This document shows, in pieces, positions 1-8,161 of a stretch of 64,000 bases of DNA. The stretch is from Marinirhabdus sp963799365. Lineage in GTDB: Bacteria > Bacteroidota > Bacteroidia > Flavobacteriales > Flavobacteriaceae. Where the stretch lies: the NCBI GenBank assembly GCA_963799365.1, contig CAWCWV010000008.1, forward strand, positions 1 through 64,000, written 5' to 3'. Below the pieces are notes generated by a model. That model ran no database searches. It was not told where the DNA came from and saw only the letters and a program-made list of their open reading frames with translations. Every line of letters begins with the position of its first letter. The first letter of the stretch is position 1. The position numbers were made by a program, and so were the translations under genes.

Positions 1-96
1 GGCTCAGATATCTAAATTGAGAATTCATTAAACACAATACTTATAATGACCAGATCAACTAATTCAACGAAAAACTGCGTTAAGGATTGAGGCGGC

Positions 97-119
97 ATCC
101 CCCGATTGCTATCGGGGAT
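97..119. repeat. Short hairpin repeat
   Basis: ATCCCCCGAT, a TGCT loop, then ATCGGGGAT forms a 9-bp stem with one bulged C. Hairpins of this kind are common between genes in flavobacterial genomes. It could act as a terminator for an upstream gene or be a REP-like element, but there is no U-tract to favour termination. Confidence 0.5.
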
Positions 120-343
120 AGAGCCGAAAGCCAGACCCCGACATTCTTTCTTTATAAAGTAAAATACCAACTTCACTTTAAAAGACGACATGATATTCAA
201 GATCTCTTTGTGTTGGAGGGGAAACGCCCAAGAAAAATTTGACATAACACCTACTAAAGTTTATATTGAAACGATAATAATATAGTTGTATGAAGCATAT
301 AAATGAAGTAACAACAAAACAGCGAACAAAGACGGGTTGTATA

Positions 344-374
344 TTGCGAGACTTTTAAAACCGTAGTATCTTTG
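344..374 (+). promoter_or_regulatory. Bacteroidota-type promoter of the thrS operon
   Basis: TTG at 344-346, a 20-bp spacer, then TATCTTTG at 367-374 match the flavobacterial TTG-N17-23-TAnnTTTG promoter. Transcription should begin near 381, about 14 nt before the thrS ATG. Confidence 0.75.
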
Positions 375-394
375 CGAATTAAATAAAATGAATT

Positions 395-2341
395 ATGATA
401 GGGATTACCTTACCAGATGGTACTGTGAAACAATTTGAATCGGGCAGCACGCCAATGGATGTTGCAAGAAGCATTAGTGAAGGGTTGGCTAGAAACGTGA
501 TTTCGGCTTCTTTTAATGGAACAAAAGTGGAAACCACCACCCCATTAAACACAGATGGTGACCTTGTTTTATTTACGTTTACTACTAAAGAGGGGAAAGA
601 GGCTTTTTGGCATTCGTCTGCTCATATTTTAGCTCAGGCATTAGAAACAATGTATTCTGGCATTAAACTTACTATTGGTCCAGCCATTGACAACGGCTTC
701 TACTATGACGTAGATTTTGGTGAACATAACATTTCTGAAAAAGATCTTCCGGCTATAGAAAATAAAATGCTGGAAATTGCCCGCGGAAAACACACCTTTA
801 GTATGCGCGAATCTTCTAAAGCAGATGCATTAGATTTTTATAAGCGCCAAGGCAATGAATATAAAGTGGAGCTTATTGAAAATCTGGAAGATGGCACAAT
901 TACTTTTTGCGACCATGATACCTTTACCGATCTATGTCGCGGAGGCCACATTCCAAACACAGGAATTGTAAAAGCGGTTAAATTAATGAGCATTGCTGGC
1001 GCATACTGGCGGGGTGATGAGAATAACACTCAGTTAACACGTATCTACGGAGTAACATTCCCAAAACAAAAAGATTTAACGGAATATCTAGAATTGCTGG
1101 AACAAGCCAAGCAGCGCGACCATAGAAAACTAGGTAAAGAGCTTCAGCTGTATACTTTTTCTCAAAAGGTAGGACAAGGTTTACCCCTATGGTTGCCTAA
1201 AGGGGCAGCATTAAGGGAACGATTAGAGAATTTTCTGAAAAAAGCACAGAAGAAAGCAGGTTATGAAATGGTGATTACGCCGCATATTGGGAATAAAGAA
1301 CTCTATGTTACTTCTGGTCATTTTGCAAAATATGGTGAGGATAGCTTTCAGGTTATTAAAACTCCTAATGAAGGTGAAGAGTTTATGCTCAAACCAATGA
1401 ATTGTCCACATCACTGCGAAATATACAACGATAGTCCTTGGAGTTATAAAGACTTGCCAAAGCGTTTTGCTGAATTTGGTACCGTATACCGTTATGAACA
1501 ATCTGGCGAACTACACGGTCTAACTCGAGTTCGAGGATTTACACAAGATGATGCACATATTTTTTGTACTCCTGACCAACTAGATGCTGAATTTAAAAAT
1601 GTAATAGATCTCGTGTTATATGTTTTTGGGTCTTTGGGCTTTGAAAACTTTACGACACAGGTTTCAGTGAGAGATTTTAGCAAGCCTGAAAAATATATTG
1701 GTGCTGTTGAAACTTGGGAAAAAGCAGAAGCCGCCATTTTAAGTGCTGTAAAAGATAAGGGTCTAGACTATGTTGTAGAAACTGGAGAAGCAGCTTTTTA
1801 TGGACCTAAATTAGACTTTATGGTGCAGGATGCTCTTGGGAGAAGTTGGCAATTAGGCACCATACAAGTAGATTACAATCTCCCAGAACGCTTTGACTTA
1901 ACCTATAAAGGCAGTGATAATGCGCTTCATAGACCCGTGATGATTCACCGCGCTCCTTTTGGTAGTATGGAACGTTTTATAGCTATTTTATTAGAACATA
2001 CTGGAGGAAATTTCCCGCTTTGGCTGATGCCTGAGCAAGTAAACATCCTGTCTCTCAGTGAAAAATATGAGAATTACGCTGAAAAAGTTTTGAATTTGCT
2101 GGAAAATGACGAAATTCGCGCCCTTGTGGACAATAGAAACGAAACTATTGGTAAGAAAATAAGGGAGTCTGAAATGAATAAGTTTCCTTATATGTTGATT
2201 GTGGGTGAGCAGGAAGAGAATGATGGCACAGTAAGTGTAAGAAAACACGGCGAAGGAGATTTAGGATCAATGACAGTTGCCGAATTTTCTGAACTCATTA
2301 ACACAGAGATTAAAAATAATATCGTAGATTTTAATGTATAA
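395..2341 (+). CDS. thrS: Threonine--tRNA ligase
   Basis: Charges tRNA-Thr with threonine in the cytoplasm. The 648 residues have the full bacterial architecture: TGS domain (about 1-61), the editing domain with its HxxxH pair at His73 and His77, the class II catalytic core (about 245-540) and a C-terminal anticodon-binding domain. The zinc-site cysteine lies in NCPHH (Cys337), and motif 3 appears as HRAPFGSMERF. It is the first gene of the classical thrS-infC-rpmI-rplT group and follows a good promoter with a leader of only about 14 nt, so no leader-borne autoregulatory structure like the one in E. coli is apparent. Confidence 0.98.
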   Translation: MIGITLPDGTVKQFESGSTPMDVARSISEGLARNVISASFNGTKVETTTPLNTDGDLVLFTFTTKEGKEAFWHSSAHILAQALETMYSGIKLTIGPAIDNGFYYDVDFGEHNISEKDLPAIENKMLEIARGKHTFSMRESSKADALDFYKRQGNEYKVELIENLEDGTITFCDHDTFTDLCRGGHIPNTGIVKAVKLMSIAGAYWRGDENNTQLTRIYGVTFPKQKDLTEYLELLEQAKQRDHRKLGKELQLYTFSQKVGQGLPLWLPKGAALRERLENFLKKAQKKAGYEMVITPHIGNKELYVTSGHFAKYGEDSFQVIKTPNEGEEFMLKPMNCPHHCEIYNDSPWSYKDLPKRFAEFGTVYRYEQSGELHGLTRVRGFTQDDAHIFCTPDQLDAEFKNVIDLVLYVFGSLGFENFTTQVSVRDFSKPEKYIGAVETWEKAEAAILSAVKDKGLDYVVETGEAAFYGPKLDFMVQDALGRSWQLGTIQVDYNLPERFDLTYKGSDNALHRPVMIHRAPFGSMERFIAILLEHTGGNFPLWLMPEQVNILSLSEKYENYAEKVLNLLENDEIRALVDNRNETIGKKIRESEMNKFPYMLIVGEQEENDGTVSVRKHGEGDLGSMTVAEFSELINTEIKNNIVDFNV

Positions 2342-2378
2342 CCATCCGCCAAAAACGGAATTTAAATAATAATAAGCC

Positions 2379-2936
2379 ATAGCAATACGAAGAAAAAGAA
2401 GTAGAGGTCCGGCAAGGATCATAAAAGAAGACCAGCACAGAATCAACAGAAAGATTCGTGCTACTGAAGTACGTCTTGTTGGAGACAACGTAGAAATAGA
2501 TGTATATCCATTAAGCAAAGCATTAGAAATAGCTGCCGAACAAGAACTTGATCTGGTAGAAATTTCTCCCGATGCCAAGCCACCTGTATGTAAGGTAATG
2601 GACTACAAAAAATTTGTGTACGAACAGAAGAAGCGAGAAAAGGCAATGAAAGCCAAAGCTTCGAAAGTTACCGTGAAGGAAATAAGATTTGGTCCAAACA
2701 CAGACGACCATGATTATGAATTCAAGAAAAAACACGCAGAGAAATTTTTAAAAGAAGGTGCAAAATTAAAAGCATACGTGTTTTTTAAAGGTCGTTCTAT
2801 TATATATAAAGACCAAGGGGAAATTTTATTACTCCGTTTGGCGCAGGAATTGGAAGACTACGGAAAAGTAGAGCAAATGCCAAAACTGGAGGGGAAGCGA
2901 ATGATTATGTTTCTAGCCCCTAAAAAAACAAAATAA
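2379..2936 (+). CDS. infC: Translation initiation factor IF-3, apparent AUA start
   Basis: IF-3 binds the 30S subunit and checks start-codon choice. The first in-frame ATG (2598) would give a 112-residue protein lacking the N-domain. Upstream codons in the same frame encode a typical IF-3 N-terminus (EDQHRINRKIRA, then VRLVGDN and LVEISPDAKPPVCKVMDY). The frame is closed by three TAA codons at 2367-2375, so the start must be 2376 (GCC) or 2379 (ATA). ATA followed by Ala-Ile-Arg-Arg matches the usual Met-Ala-Ile-Arg-Arg start of flavobacterial IF-3, giving 185 residues. IF-3 discriminates against non-AUG starts, and infC in E. coli uses AUU for autoregulation; an AUA start would do the same here. 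The gap to thrS is 37 nt. Confidence 0.9.
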   Translation: MAIRRKRSRGPARIIKEDQHRINRKIRATEVRLVGDNVEIDVYPLSKALEIAAEQELDLVEISPDAKPPVCKVMDYKKFVYEQKKREKAMKAKASKVTVKEIRFGPNTDDHDYEFKKKHAEKFLKEGAKLKAYVFFKGRSIIYKDQGEILLLRLAQELEDYGKVEQMPKLEGKRMIMFLAPKKTK

Positions 2937-3042
2937 ACCTTCGGCTCCGCTCAGAGTGCTTTAGCACTTTGTTCTTGATAAGACCGACTATAATATTATC
3001 CGCTTTGGCGGGTGATGCGAAATAATAATAAAAATTAAAGAC

Positions 3043-3240
3043 ATGCCTAAACAAAAGACAAAATCCAGTGCTAAGAAGCGTTTTAAGCTTACTGGTAGTG
3101 GAAAGATTAAAAGAAAGCATGCGTTTAAAAGCCACATCTTAACAAAGAAGAGCAAAAAACGTAAGCTTAAATTGACTCATGATGGTTTGGTACACAAAGC
3201 AGATGAGCCAAATGTTAAGATCATGCTTCGTTTGAAGTAA
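3043..3240 (+). CDS. rpmI: 50S ribosomal protein L35
   Basis: A 65-residue, strongly basic protein starting MPKQKTKSSAKKRF, the normal length and start of L35, a structural protein of the large subunit. It lies third in the thrS-infC-rpmI-rplT group, 106 nt after infC. That gap contains a small hairpin (AGTGC-TTTA-GCACT, 2955-2968) of unknown role. No separate promoter is obvious, so co-transcription with infC is likely. Confidence 0.97.
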   Translation: MPKQKTKSSAKKRFKLTGSGKIKRKHAFKSHILTKKSKKRKLKLTHDGLVHKADEPNVKIMLRLK

Positions 3241-3388
3241 TAAGCCAATCTTAACCGGTTAAAACAAATTTTTAAACCCTGGAGTTAGGCCTTGAAGATT
3301 TTAGATTGACGATTGTCGATTTTAGATTTTTGAACTAAAGTGTCACTAAAACAAAAGACCGCCTGCTACAAAAAAAAACAATTAAATT

Positions 3389-3733
3389 ATGCCAAGATCA
3401 GTAAATTCAGTTGCTAAAAGAGCCCGAAGAAAAAAGGTGATGAAGCAAGCCAAAGGATACTTTGGAAGACGTAAAAACGTATGGACGGTTGCAAAAAATG
3501 CAGTTGAAAAAGCAAGAACATATGCTTACAGAGACCGTCGTGCAAAAAAGAGAACTTTTAGAGCGTTGTGGATCACCCGTATTAATGCAGGTGCAAGACA
3601 ACACGGAATGTCTTACTCTCAATTTATGGGAGGGATGAAGAAATCAGGAATAGGCTTGAACCGCAAGGTACTTGCAGATTTAGCGATGAACCATCCTGAA
3701 GCTTTCGAAGCAATCGTTAAGAAAGTAAAATAA
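3389..3733 (+). CDS. rplT: 50S ribosomal protein L20
   Basis: The 114 residues begin MPRSVNSVAKRARRKKV and continue through GYFGRRKNVW and the SYSQFMGG region, a full-length L20. L20 binds 23S rRNA early in large-subunit assembly and in some bacteria represses its own operon. The 148-nt gap after rpmI carries an imperfect repeat (two copies of TTTAGATT around ATTGACGATTGTCG), but I could not identify a known L20 target structure. The gene is the last of the operon and is followed by a terminator. Confidence 0.98.
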   Translation: MPRSVNSVAKRARRKKVMKQAKGYFGRRKNVWTVAKNAVEKARTYAYRDRRAKKRTFRALWITRINAGARQHGMSYSQFMGGMKKSGIGLNRKVLADLAMNHPEAFEAIVKKVK

Positions 3734-3761
3734 ATTAGAAACCTATTATTTCGCAATACAG

Positions 3762-3790
3762 AAAGCCCTGCTCCTGTAGTGGGTTTTTTA
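3762..3790 (+). terminator. Terminator after rplT
   Basis: An AAAGCCC arm and a GGGTTTTTT arm flank a short inner stem about 30 nt after the rplT stop. The stem is imperfect, but the position and T-run fit intrinsic termination of the thrS-rplT operon. Confidence 0.55.
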
Positions 3791-3843
3791 GTTTATAATG
3801 AAAAATTGTCGAGAACTTTTCTATTTAAAAAATACACCCCTAA

Positions 3844-3859
3844 CCCCTCTTAAGAGGGG
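3844..3859. repeat. Perfect 16-bp palindrome of a dispersed repeat family
   Basis: CCCCTCTTAAGAGGGG is a perfect palindrome preceded by ACACCCCTAA. Related sequences occur in both orientations at 52497-52518 and 52566-52585. Such C-rich palindromes recur between flavobacterial genes and may act as bidirectional termination or mRNA-end structures. Confidence 0.6.
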
Positions 3860-3913
3860 AAGTAATTAATTAAAAATTAAATTTGTCGCTCGTCGCTCAA
3901 AACTCATAGTCCA

Positions 3914-5177
3914 TTACGTTTTTTGCTTCTTCTTCTTAGCTGCTGGAAATAATACATTATTTAAAATCAATCTGTATCCTGGAGAATTTGGATGTAATGC
4001 TAATTCTGTCTTAGCGTCTCCTACTCTATGCTGATAATTCTTCTGGATCGTGACCTCCGTAAAAGGTGAAGAACCCTTTACCCTTTATTCCGTGGATGTA
4101 TCTTGCTTCACTATTGGTTTTGTTTTCACCTAACACTAACACATTTGCTTTTACCGTCTTTCTATCATAAGAGGTTGTCTGACCCATAAAACCTTTTACC
4201 AAAGACGTATGGTTTTGTACCAACATACACGGAATTGGATCCCACTTAGCACTATAATCCATTAAACTGAAATAATCCGTCTCTTTTGGGATCCGTCGGT
4301 CTTGGGTCATATCAATGGAAGAATATTCATATACCATCGGACTTCGTTCTAATGTAAATTCTTTAAAGGCAAAGGTTTTATTATAATCAATTTTACTTTG
4401 GTAGCCTGGTTCGCTAGGATCTCCATCAAACATAGGCTCACAAATATCTACACCTTCTGCTGCTAAGGCAATATCGAAGCTGTCCGTTGCGCTGCACATG
4501 GCAAACATAAATCCGCCACCAATTACATAATCTCTTATTTTTAAGGCAACATCACGTTTCTCTTCTGAAACTTTATCATACCCTAATTTGGCCGCTAGCA
4601 TTTCAGACTTTCTTTTTTCTTCAATATACCAGGGAGCGGCGCGATAGGCTCTGTAAAATTTACCATATTGACCTGTGAAGTCTTCGTGGTGCACGTGTAA
4701 CCAATCGTAAAGCAATAACTGATCGCTTAAAACTTCTTCGTCATAGATTACGGTGTAGGGAATTTCAGCATAAGTAAGCACCATTGTCACTGCATCATCC
4801 CAAGGTTGATTCCCTTTTGGAGAATAGACTGCAATTTTTGGCGCTTTTTCTAATACAACAGCTTCCATATTCTGGGACGGACTGGCTATTTCTAATAAAA
4901 TTTGTTCGGTTTTGGAGTCGCTCAAAACCTCAAAAGAAATACCGCGAATCTGGCATTCTTTTCTAATTTCTTCGGCATCGGGTAACAAAAATGAACCACC
5001 CCGATAATTAAGTAACCACTTTACTTTTTGATTTTTTTCTAATGACCAATAGGTAATACCGTAGGCTTTTAGATGTTCCTTTTGGCCATCGGCATCCATG
5101 GGGATGAGTATATACGAAGCTGAAGCAGATAGGCTAAAGCTGAAAAATAACAAGACAATCATGAAGCGTTGTATCAT
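3914..5177 (-). pseudogene. Asparagine-synthetase-B-like exported protein, frameshifted near its C-terminus
   Basis: The continuous frame (4026-5177) gives 383 residues with an N-terminal signal peptide (ends near SASA) followed by ILIPMDADGQKEHLKAYG, the start of a flavobacterial family usually annotated asparagine synthetase B. It has no visible N-terminal glutaminase Cys, so the annotation is doubtful and the function unknown. The frame runs into TAG at 4026-4028 just after FFTFYGGHDPEE. A shift of one base at about 4035-4042 restores QHRVGDAKTELALHPNSPG and then RLILNNVLFPAAKKKKQKT, which is the C-terminus expected for the family, ending at 3914. So one extra base is present near the 3' end. 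It could be a real mutation or a sequencing error; all but the last 36 or so residues are intact. The gene stands alone on the minus strand. Confidence 0.8.
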
Positions 5178-5391
5178 AGTGGGGAAGGTACAAATTTTGA
5201 GCCAAAGTTTGGTAAAGGGAATATGGACTTTTGGAGGGTGGAATATGGACGTTTTAATTATTCCTCTGAGATACGCGAAGGGGCGCTGAGATTCAGGGGT
5301 ACTTTTGGAAGATGACTTTTAAATTAGGGAGTTTTAAGAAACAGGGTGTTTACATTTTGTAAAAGTACTCAGGTTCGATGTTCTTTTGAAC

Positions 5392-5697
5392 TTATTCAAA
5401 TTGTTGTTTTAGACTATCAGGATCCTGTCTTGTGTCGAACAACGTAATTATTTCAATTTCTTCTTTAATAAAATTAATGCGATAGAAAAATGTAGTTTGC
5501 TTGGTTACTACACACTTATAAATCCCACCAAATTCCATCGATTTTCGGCAACTTTCGGGGTGAAGGGATATTTGTTCAATTTTCGAGGTTAGCTTTGCCA
5601 AAAAGTCATTTTTAACTTTATAGCTTCATTCTTCAAATAAGTATTCGGTAAGTTTTTTGAGTTTGTATTCGGCAAGTTCCGAAATAAAAACTTCCAT
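5392..5697 (-). pseudogene. RelE/ParE-type toxin interrupted by an in-frame TGA
   Basis: From an ATG at 5697, the frame reads MEVFISELAEYKLKKLTEY and LFEE, then TGA at 5626-5628, then SYKVKNDFLAKLTSKIEQ through to a normal RelE/ParE core (FRIN-like YRINFIKEEIEIITLFDTRQDP) ending at 5392. Family members usually have Trp at this point, so TGG to TGA is the simplest explanation. The toxin would then be cut at residue 23 and inactive, unless re-initiation or read-through occurs (the downstream MAKL frame starts at TTG 5601). Its ATG overlaps the antitoxin stop (TGATG), a sign of translational coupling. RelE/ParE toxins cleave mRNA on ribosomes or block gyrase; which applies cannot be told here. 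Confidence 0.75.
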
Positions 5698-5915
5698 CAA
5701 GAAATCTTTTTTAAAGCCTCTTTAAATGGAGTCCGTTTCCCATTGTCTAGCAATGCAATCCCTTTTTTTATTTCCGCTTGTTCGGCTTTGGTCAATTCGT
5801 TCCAGAAATCTGCTTTTTCATTGTTTATAAACTCTGTTACTTTTTTAATAAAGATATCATTGTCGATATTCAATATAATTTTGACCAGTTCTATTTTTGA
5901 TGTTTTGATATCCAT
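5697..5915 (-). CDS. Addiction-module antitoxin-like protein
   Basis: A 72-residue acidic and helical protein beginning MDIKTSKIELVKIILNIDN, with FWNELTKAEQAEIKKGIALLDNGK in its middle (a pattern I know from small antitoxins paired with RelE/ParE toxins in Bacteroidota). It is the first gene of the pair, has its own promoter (5933-5964) and overlaps the toxin start by one base. Antitoxins of this kind bind the toxin C-terminus and often repress their own promoter. With the toxin gene broken, it may be a leftover or may neutralise a related toxin elsewhere. Confidence 0.75.
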   Translation of the reverse strand: MDIKTSKIELVKIILNIDNDIFIKKVTEFINNEKADFWNELTKAEQAEIKKGIALLDNGKRTPFKEALKKIS

Positions 5916-5932
5916 TGCAATTTCATTTACTT

Positions 5933-5964
5933 CAAATTTACTGAAAAATCATCTTCCTTGACAA
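5933..5964 (-). promoter_or_regulatory. Promoter of the antitoxin-toxin pair
   Basis: Reading the minus strand: TTG (5964-5962), 21 bp, TAAATTTG (5940-5933), a full match to the Bacteroidota promoter. The antitoxin ATG begins at 5915, about 10-12 nt after the expected start of transcription. Confidence 0.65.
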
Positions 5965-6095
5965 AATTTGTGATTCAAGTACAAATAATTTGTAAGTATT
6001 CACTTAAATAAGTCAAAGAAAACTAAGGTTTGTAGATGGGTACGACCTTCCAAAATTTTGCCATTTTATTCAAAAAAATTGATTTGGTTTATATA

Positions 6096-6103
6096 TATAT
6101 TTG
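6096..6103 (+). promoter_or_regulatory. Possible -7 element for the LRR gene
   Basis: TATATTTG matches TAnnTTTG and lies 25 nt before the ATG at 6129. The nearest upstream TTG (6079-6081) is only 14 bp away, shorter than usual, so the promoter is tentative. Confidence 0.4.
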
Positions 6104-6128
6104 GACAACAAAATTTTATTCAAATAAT

Positions 6129-8012
6129 ATGAAACTGATTTTTACTTTTTTATTCTTTTTAATTTACACATATTCATTTGGTCAAATTGTAACTATTCCT
6201 GACGTCAATTTTAAAAATGCGCTTGTGAATAATAATTGCGCCGATTTCGACGGAGATCTCCAGTTTGATGGTGACGTAGATACTAATAATGACGGTGAGA
6301 TACAATTTAGTGAAGCTGAAGCCTTAATTGGCTTACAAGTAGGTTTAAGCAACATTATATCAATGCAAGGTATAGAGGCTTTTACAAATCTTGAAAATTT
6401 ATCTTGTGGTGACAATCTAATTCAAACACTTAATTTATCTCAAAATCCAAATCTTAAGCACTTAATTTGCTGGGATAACCAAATAACGGATTTGACTGTA
6501 AGTGGTCCAAATGTACGTATAATTAGTTGCGACAATAATCAAATTACTAATTTAGATGTTACACAATGTCCAAATTTAAGTGCATTATATGCTATGGATA
6601 ATGAACTTTCAACAGTAGACTTGTCAAATAATTTGGAATTGGGGTCATTATGGATATTTAACAACCAACTTACAAGTTTAGATGTAAGTAATAATGCGAA
6701 TCTTAGGTATCTTGAATGCAAAATCAATTCATTAACAGAGTTAGACTTATCCAATAATGTTAATTTAACACATCTTGAATGTCAAAGTAATTCTTTAGAA
6801 ACCCTTAATTTAAGAAATGGGAATAATGAAATTCTCACAACAATGAATAGCACTTTAAACCCTAGTCTAACATGTATAAATGTAGATGATGCAAGTGCTT
6901 CGAGACCAGAATGTATTGCAGAAGATACTGGTTGGTGCGTTGGTGCTGGAGTAGAATACAGCACAGATTGCATCCCATTAGATTTTCCAGATGTAAATTT
7001 TGAAAATGCCTTAACAAATACACTAAGTGCAGATTTCGATGGCGACTTTACCATAGATGGCGATGTAGATTCAAATGATGATGGCTTTATACAAGTTAGT
7101 GAAGCTGAAGCTGTAATTGGTTTATATGTTGAAGACAATAATATTATTTCATTAGAAGGTTTATCTGAATTTAAAAATATGAAACATCTTTTTGCTCAGA
7201 ATAATCCCATAACAAGTATAGATCTAACTCAAAATGAGTTTATTGAAATTATTGACCTGAGCAATTGTGAGCTTGGCAGTCTATCTTTAGAAAATACTTC
7301 TATTATTGCAATCAATCTTAATAATAATAATTTAACTGAAATAGACATTTCTCAAAATGTAAACTTAGAAATATTAAAAATTGAAGGAAATAATATTAAT
7401 GATATCAATTTTTCTAATAATACACTCTTACGTGAAGTAAATATTTCATCAAATAACTTAAGCATTCTAGATTTGTCCAATAACCAAAATCTTGAAACTT
7501 TAAGATGTAATGATAACCAACTTGAAAACCTTGATTTTTCTAATATTCAGAATATAGGATATTTGAATTGTAGTAACAATTCATTATTAAATCTCGACTT
7601 GCGAAATGGTTTCAATGCTATTTTACAAACAATGATTTCAACTGGAAATAATAATCTATTCTGCTTAAATGTTGATAATGAAAATGCCAATCTACCAGTT
7701 TGTCAACCTTCTACCTTAGAAGGATGGTGTCTTGATCCTTGGTCTGAAGTAAATGAAGATTGTACAATTCTTGGTATTGAAAGCTATTCGCTTGAAGAAA
7801 TAATTATCTACCCCAATCCAACAAATAATTTTCTAAACATTAACTTCTCAATAAGTATAGATCAAATTAATATTTATTCAATAGATGGTAGAATGATTAA
7901 AGAAGCTTTCAATGTTAAGAAGATTGATGTTTCAGAATTAGCAAATGGCATATATCTTATAAGAATAGGGATTAAAAACCAAAAGCTACTAAAAGAGTTT
8001 ATCAAATATTAA
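6129..8012 (+). CDS. Secreted leucine-rich-repeat protein with two EF-hand loops and T9SS sorting domain
   Basis: The start at 6129 is preferred over an upstream in-frame codon because it begins a clean signal peptide (MKLIFTFLFFLIYTYSFGQ). The 627-residue product is an internal duplication. Each half opens with PDVNF(K/E)NAL and an EF-hand loop (DTNNDGEIQFSE at 51-62; DSNDDGFIQVSE at 314-325). Each is followed by irregular leucine-rich repeats of about 21 residues with N-rich turns (NNQLTSLDVSNN) and a Cys-containing cap. The last 75 or so residues (YPNPTNNFLNI to the end) are a type A T9SS C-terminal domain, so the protein should be exported across the outer membrane and possibly anchored. 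LRRs usually bind protein or glycan partners; the ligand is unknown. The gene looks more A+T-rich than its neighbours and stands alone, which hints at an accessory, possibly transferred gene. Confidence 0.9.
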   Translation: MKLIFTFLFFLIYTYSFGQIVTIPDVNFKNALVNNNCADFDGDLQFDGDVDTNNDGEIQFSEAEALIGLQVGLSNIISMQGIEAFTNLENLSCGDNLIQTLNLSQNPNLKHLICWDNQITDLTVSGPNVRIISCDNNQITNLDVTQCPNLSALYAMDNELSTVDLSNNLELGSLWIFNNQLTSLDVSNNANLRYLECKINSLTELDLSNNVNLTHLECQSNSLETLNLRNGNNEILTTMNSTLNPSLTCINVDDASASRPECIAEDTGWCVGAGVEYSTDCIPLDFPDVNFENALTNTLSADFDGDFTIDGDVDSNDDGFIQVSEAEAVIGLYVEDNNIISLEGLSEFKNMKHLFAQNNPITSIDLTQNEFIEIIDLSNCELGSLSLENTSIIAINLNNNNLTEIDISQNVNLEILKIEGNNINDINFSNNTLLREVNISSNNLSILDLSNNQNLETLRCNDNQLENLDFSNIQNIGYLNCSNNSLLNLDLRNGFNAILQTMISTGNNNLFCLNVDNENANLPVCQPSTLEGWCLDPWSEVNEDCTILGIESYSLEEIIIYPNPTNNFLNINFSISIDQINIYSIDGRMIKEAFNVKKIDVSELANGIYLIRIGIKNQKLLKEFIKY

Positions 8013-8161
8013 AGCATTAAATTGTAACGCTTTAAGAAAACACACAAATTCGATTCCTCTTTATTTAAAATTAAATTTAGACTGCCTGCCCGAAAAATTC
8101 AATCTGGGAAACGATTAGCCCTATTCCATTCGAGTGAGCAAGATTGGCTGGCGCCCAGCGC

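Larger units (their letters stand above)
1..394. other. Intergenic region upstream of thrS
   Basis: No convincing gene is seen in this stretch. The only open frame of note, on the minus strand at 12-245, has no recognisable domain and runs through a hairpin-forming repeat, so it is not called. The region holds that repeat (97-119) and the thrS promoter near its right end. The gene to the left lies outside the window. Confidence 0.6.

Noticed and set aside
12..245. 77-residue minus-strand open frame upstream of thrS
   Set aside because: No domain, crosses a hairpin repeat, and the composition looks like translated intergenic DNA.
1223..1501. 92-residue minus-strand frame inside thrS
   Set aside because: Complete overlap with a well-conserved gene on the other strand; no recognisable features.
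3241..3388. L20-binding leader or riboswitch upstream of rplT
   Set aside because: Imperfect repeats are present but no known pseudoknot or helix of the L20 target could be recognised by eye.
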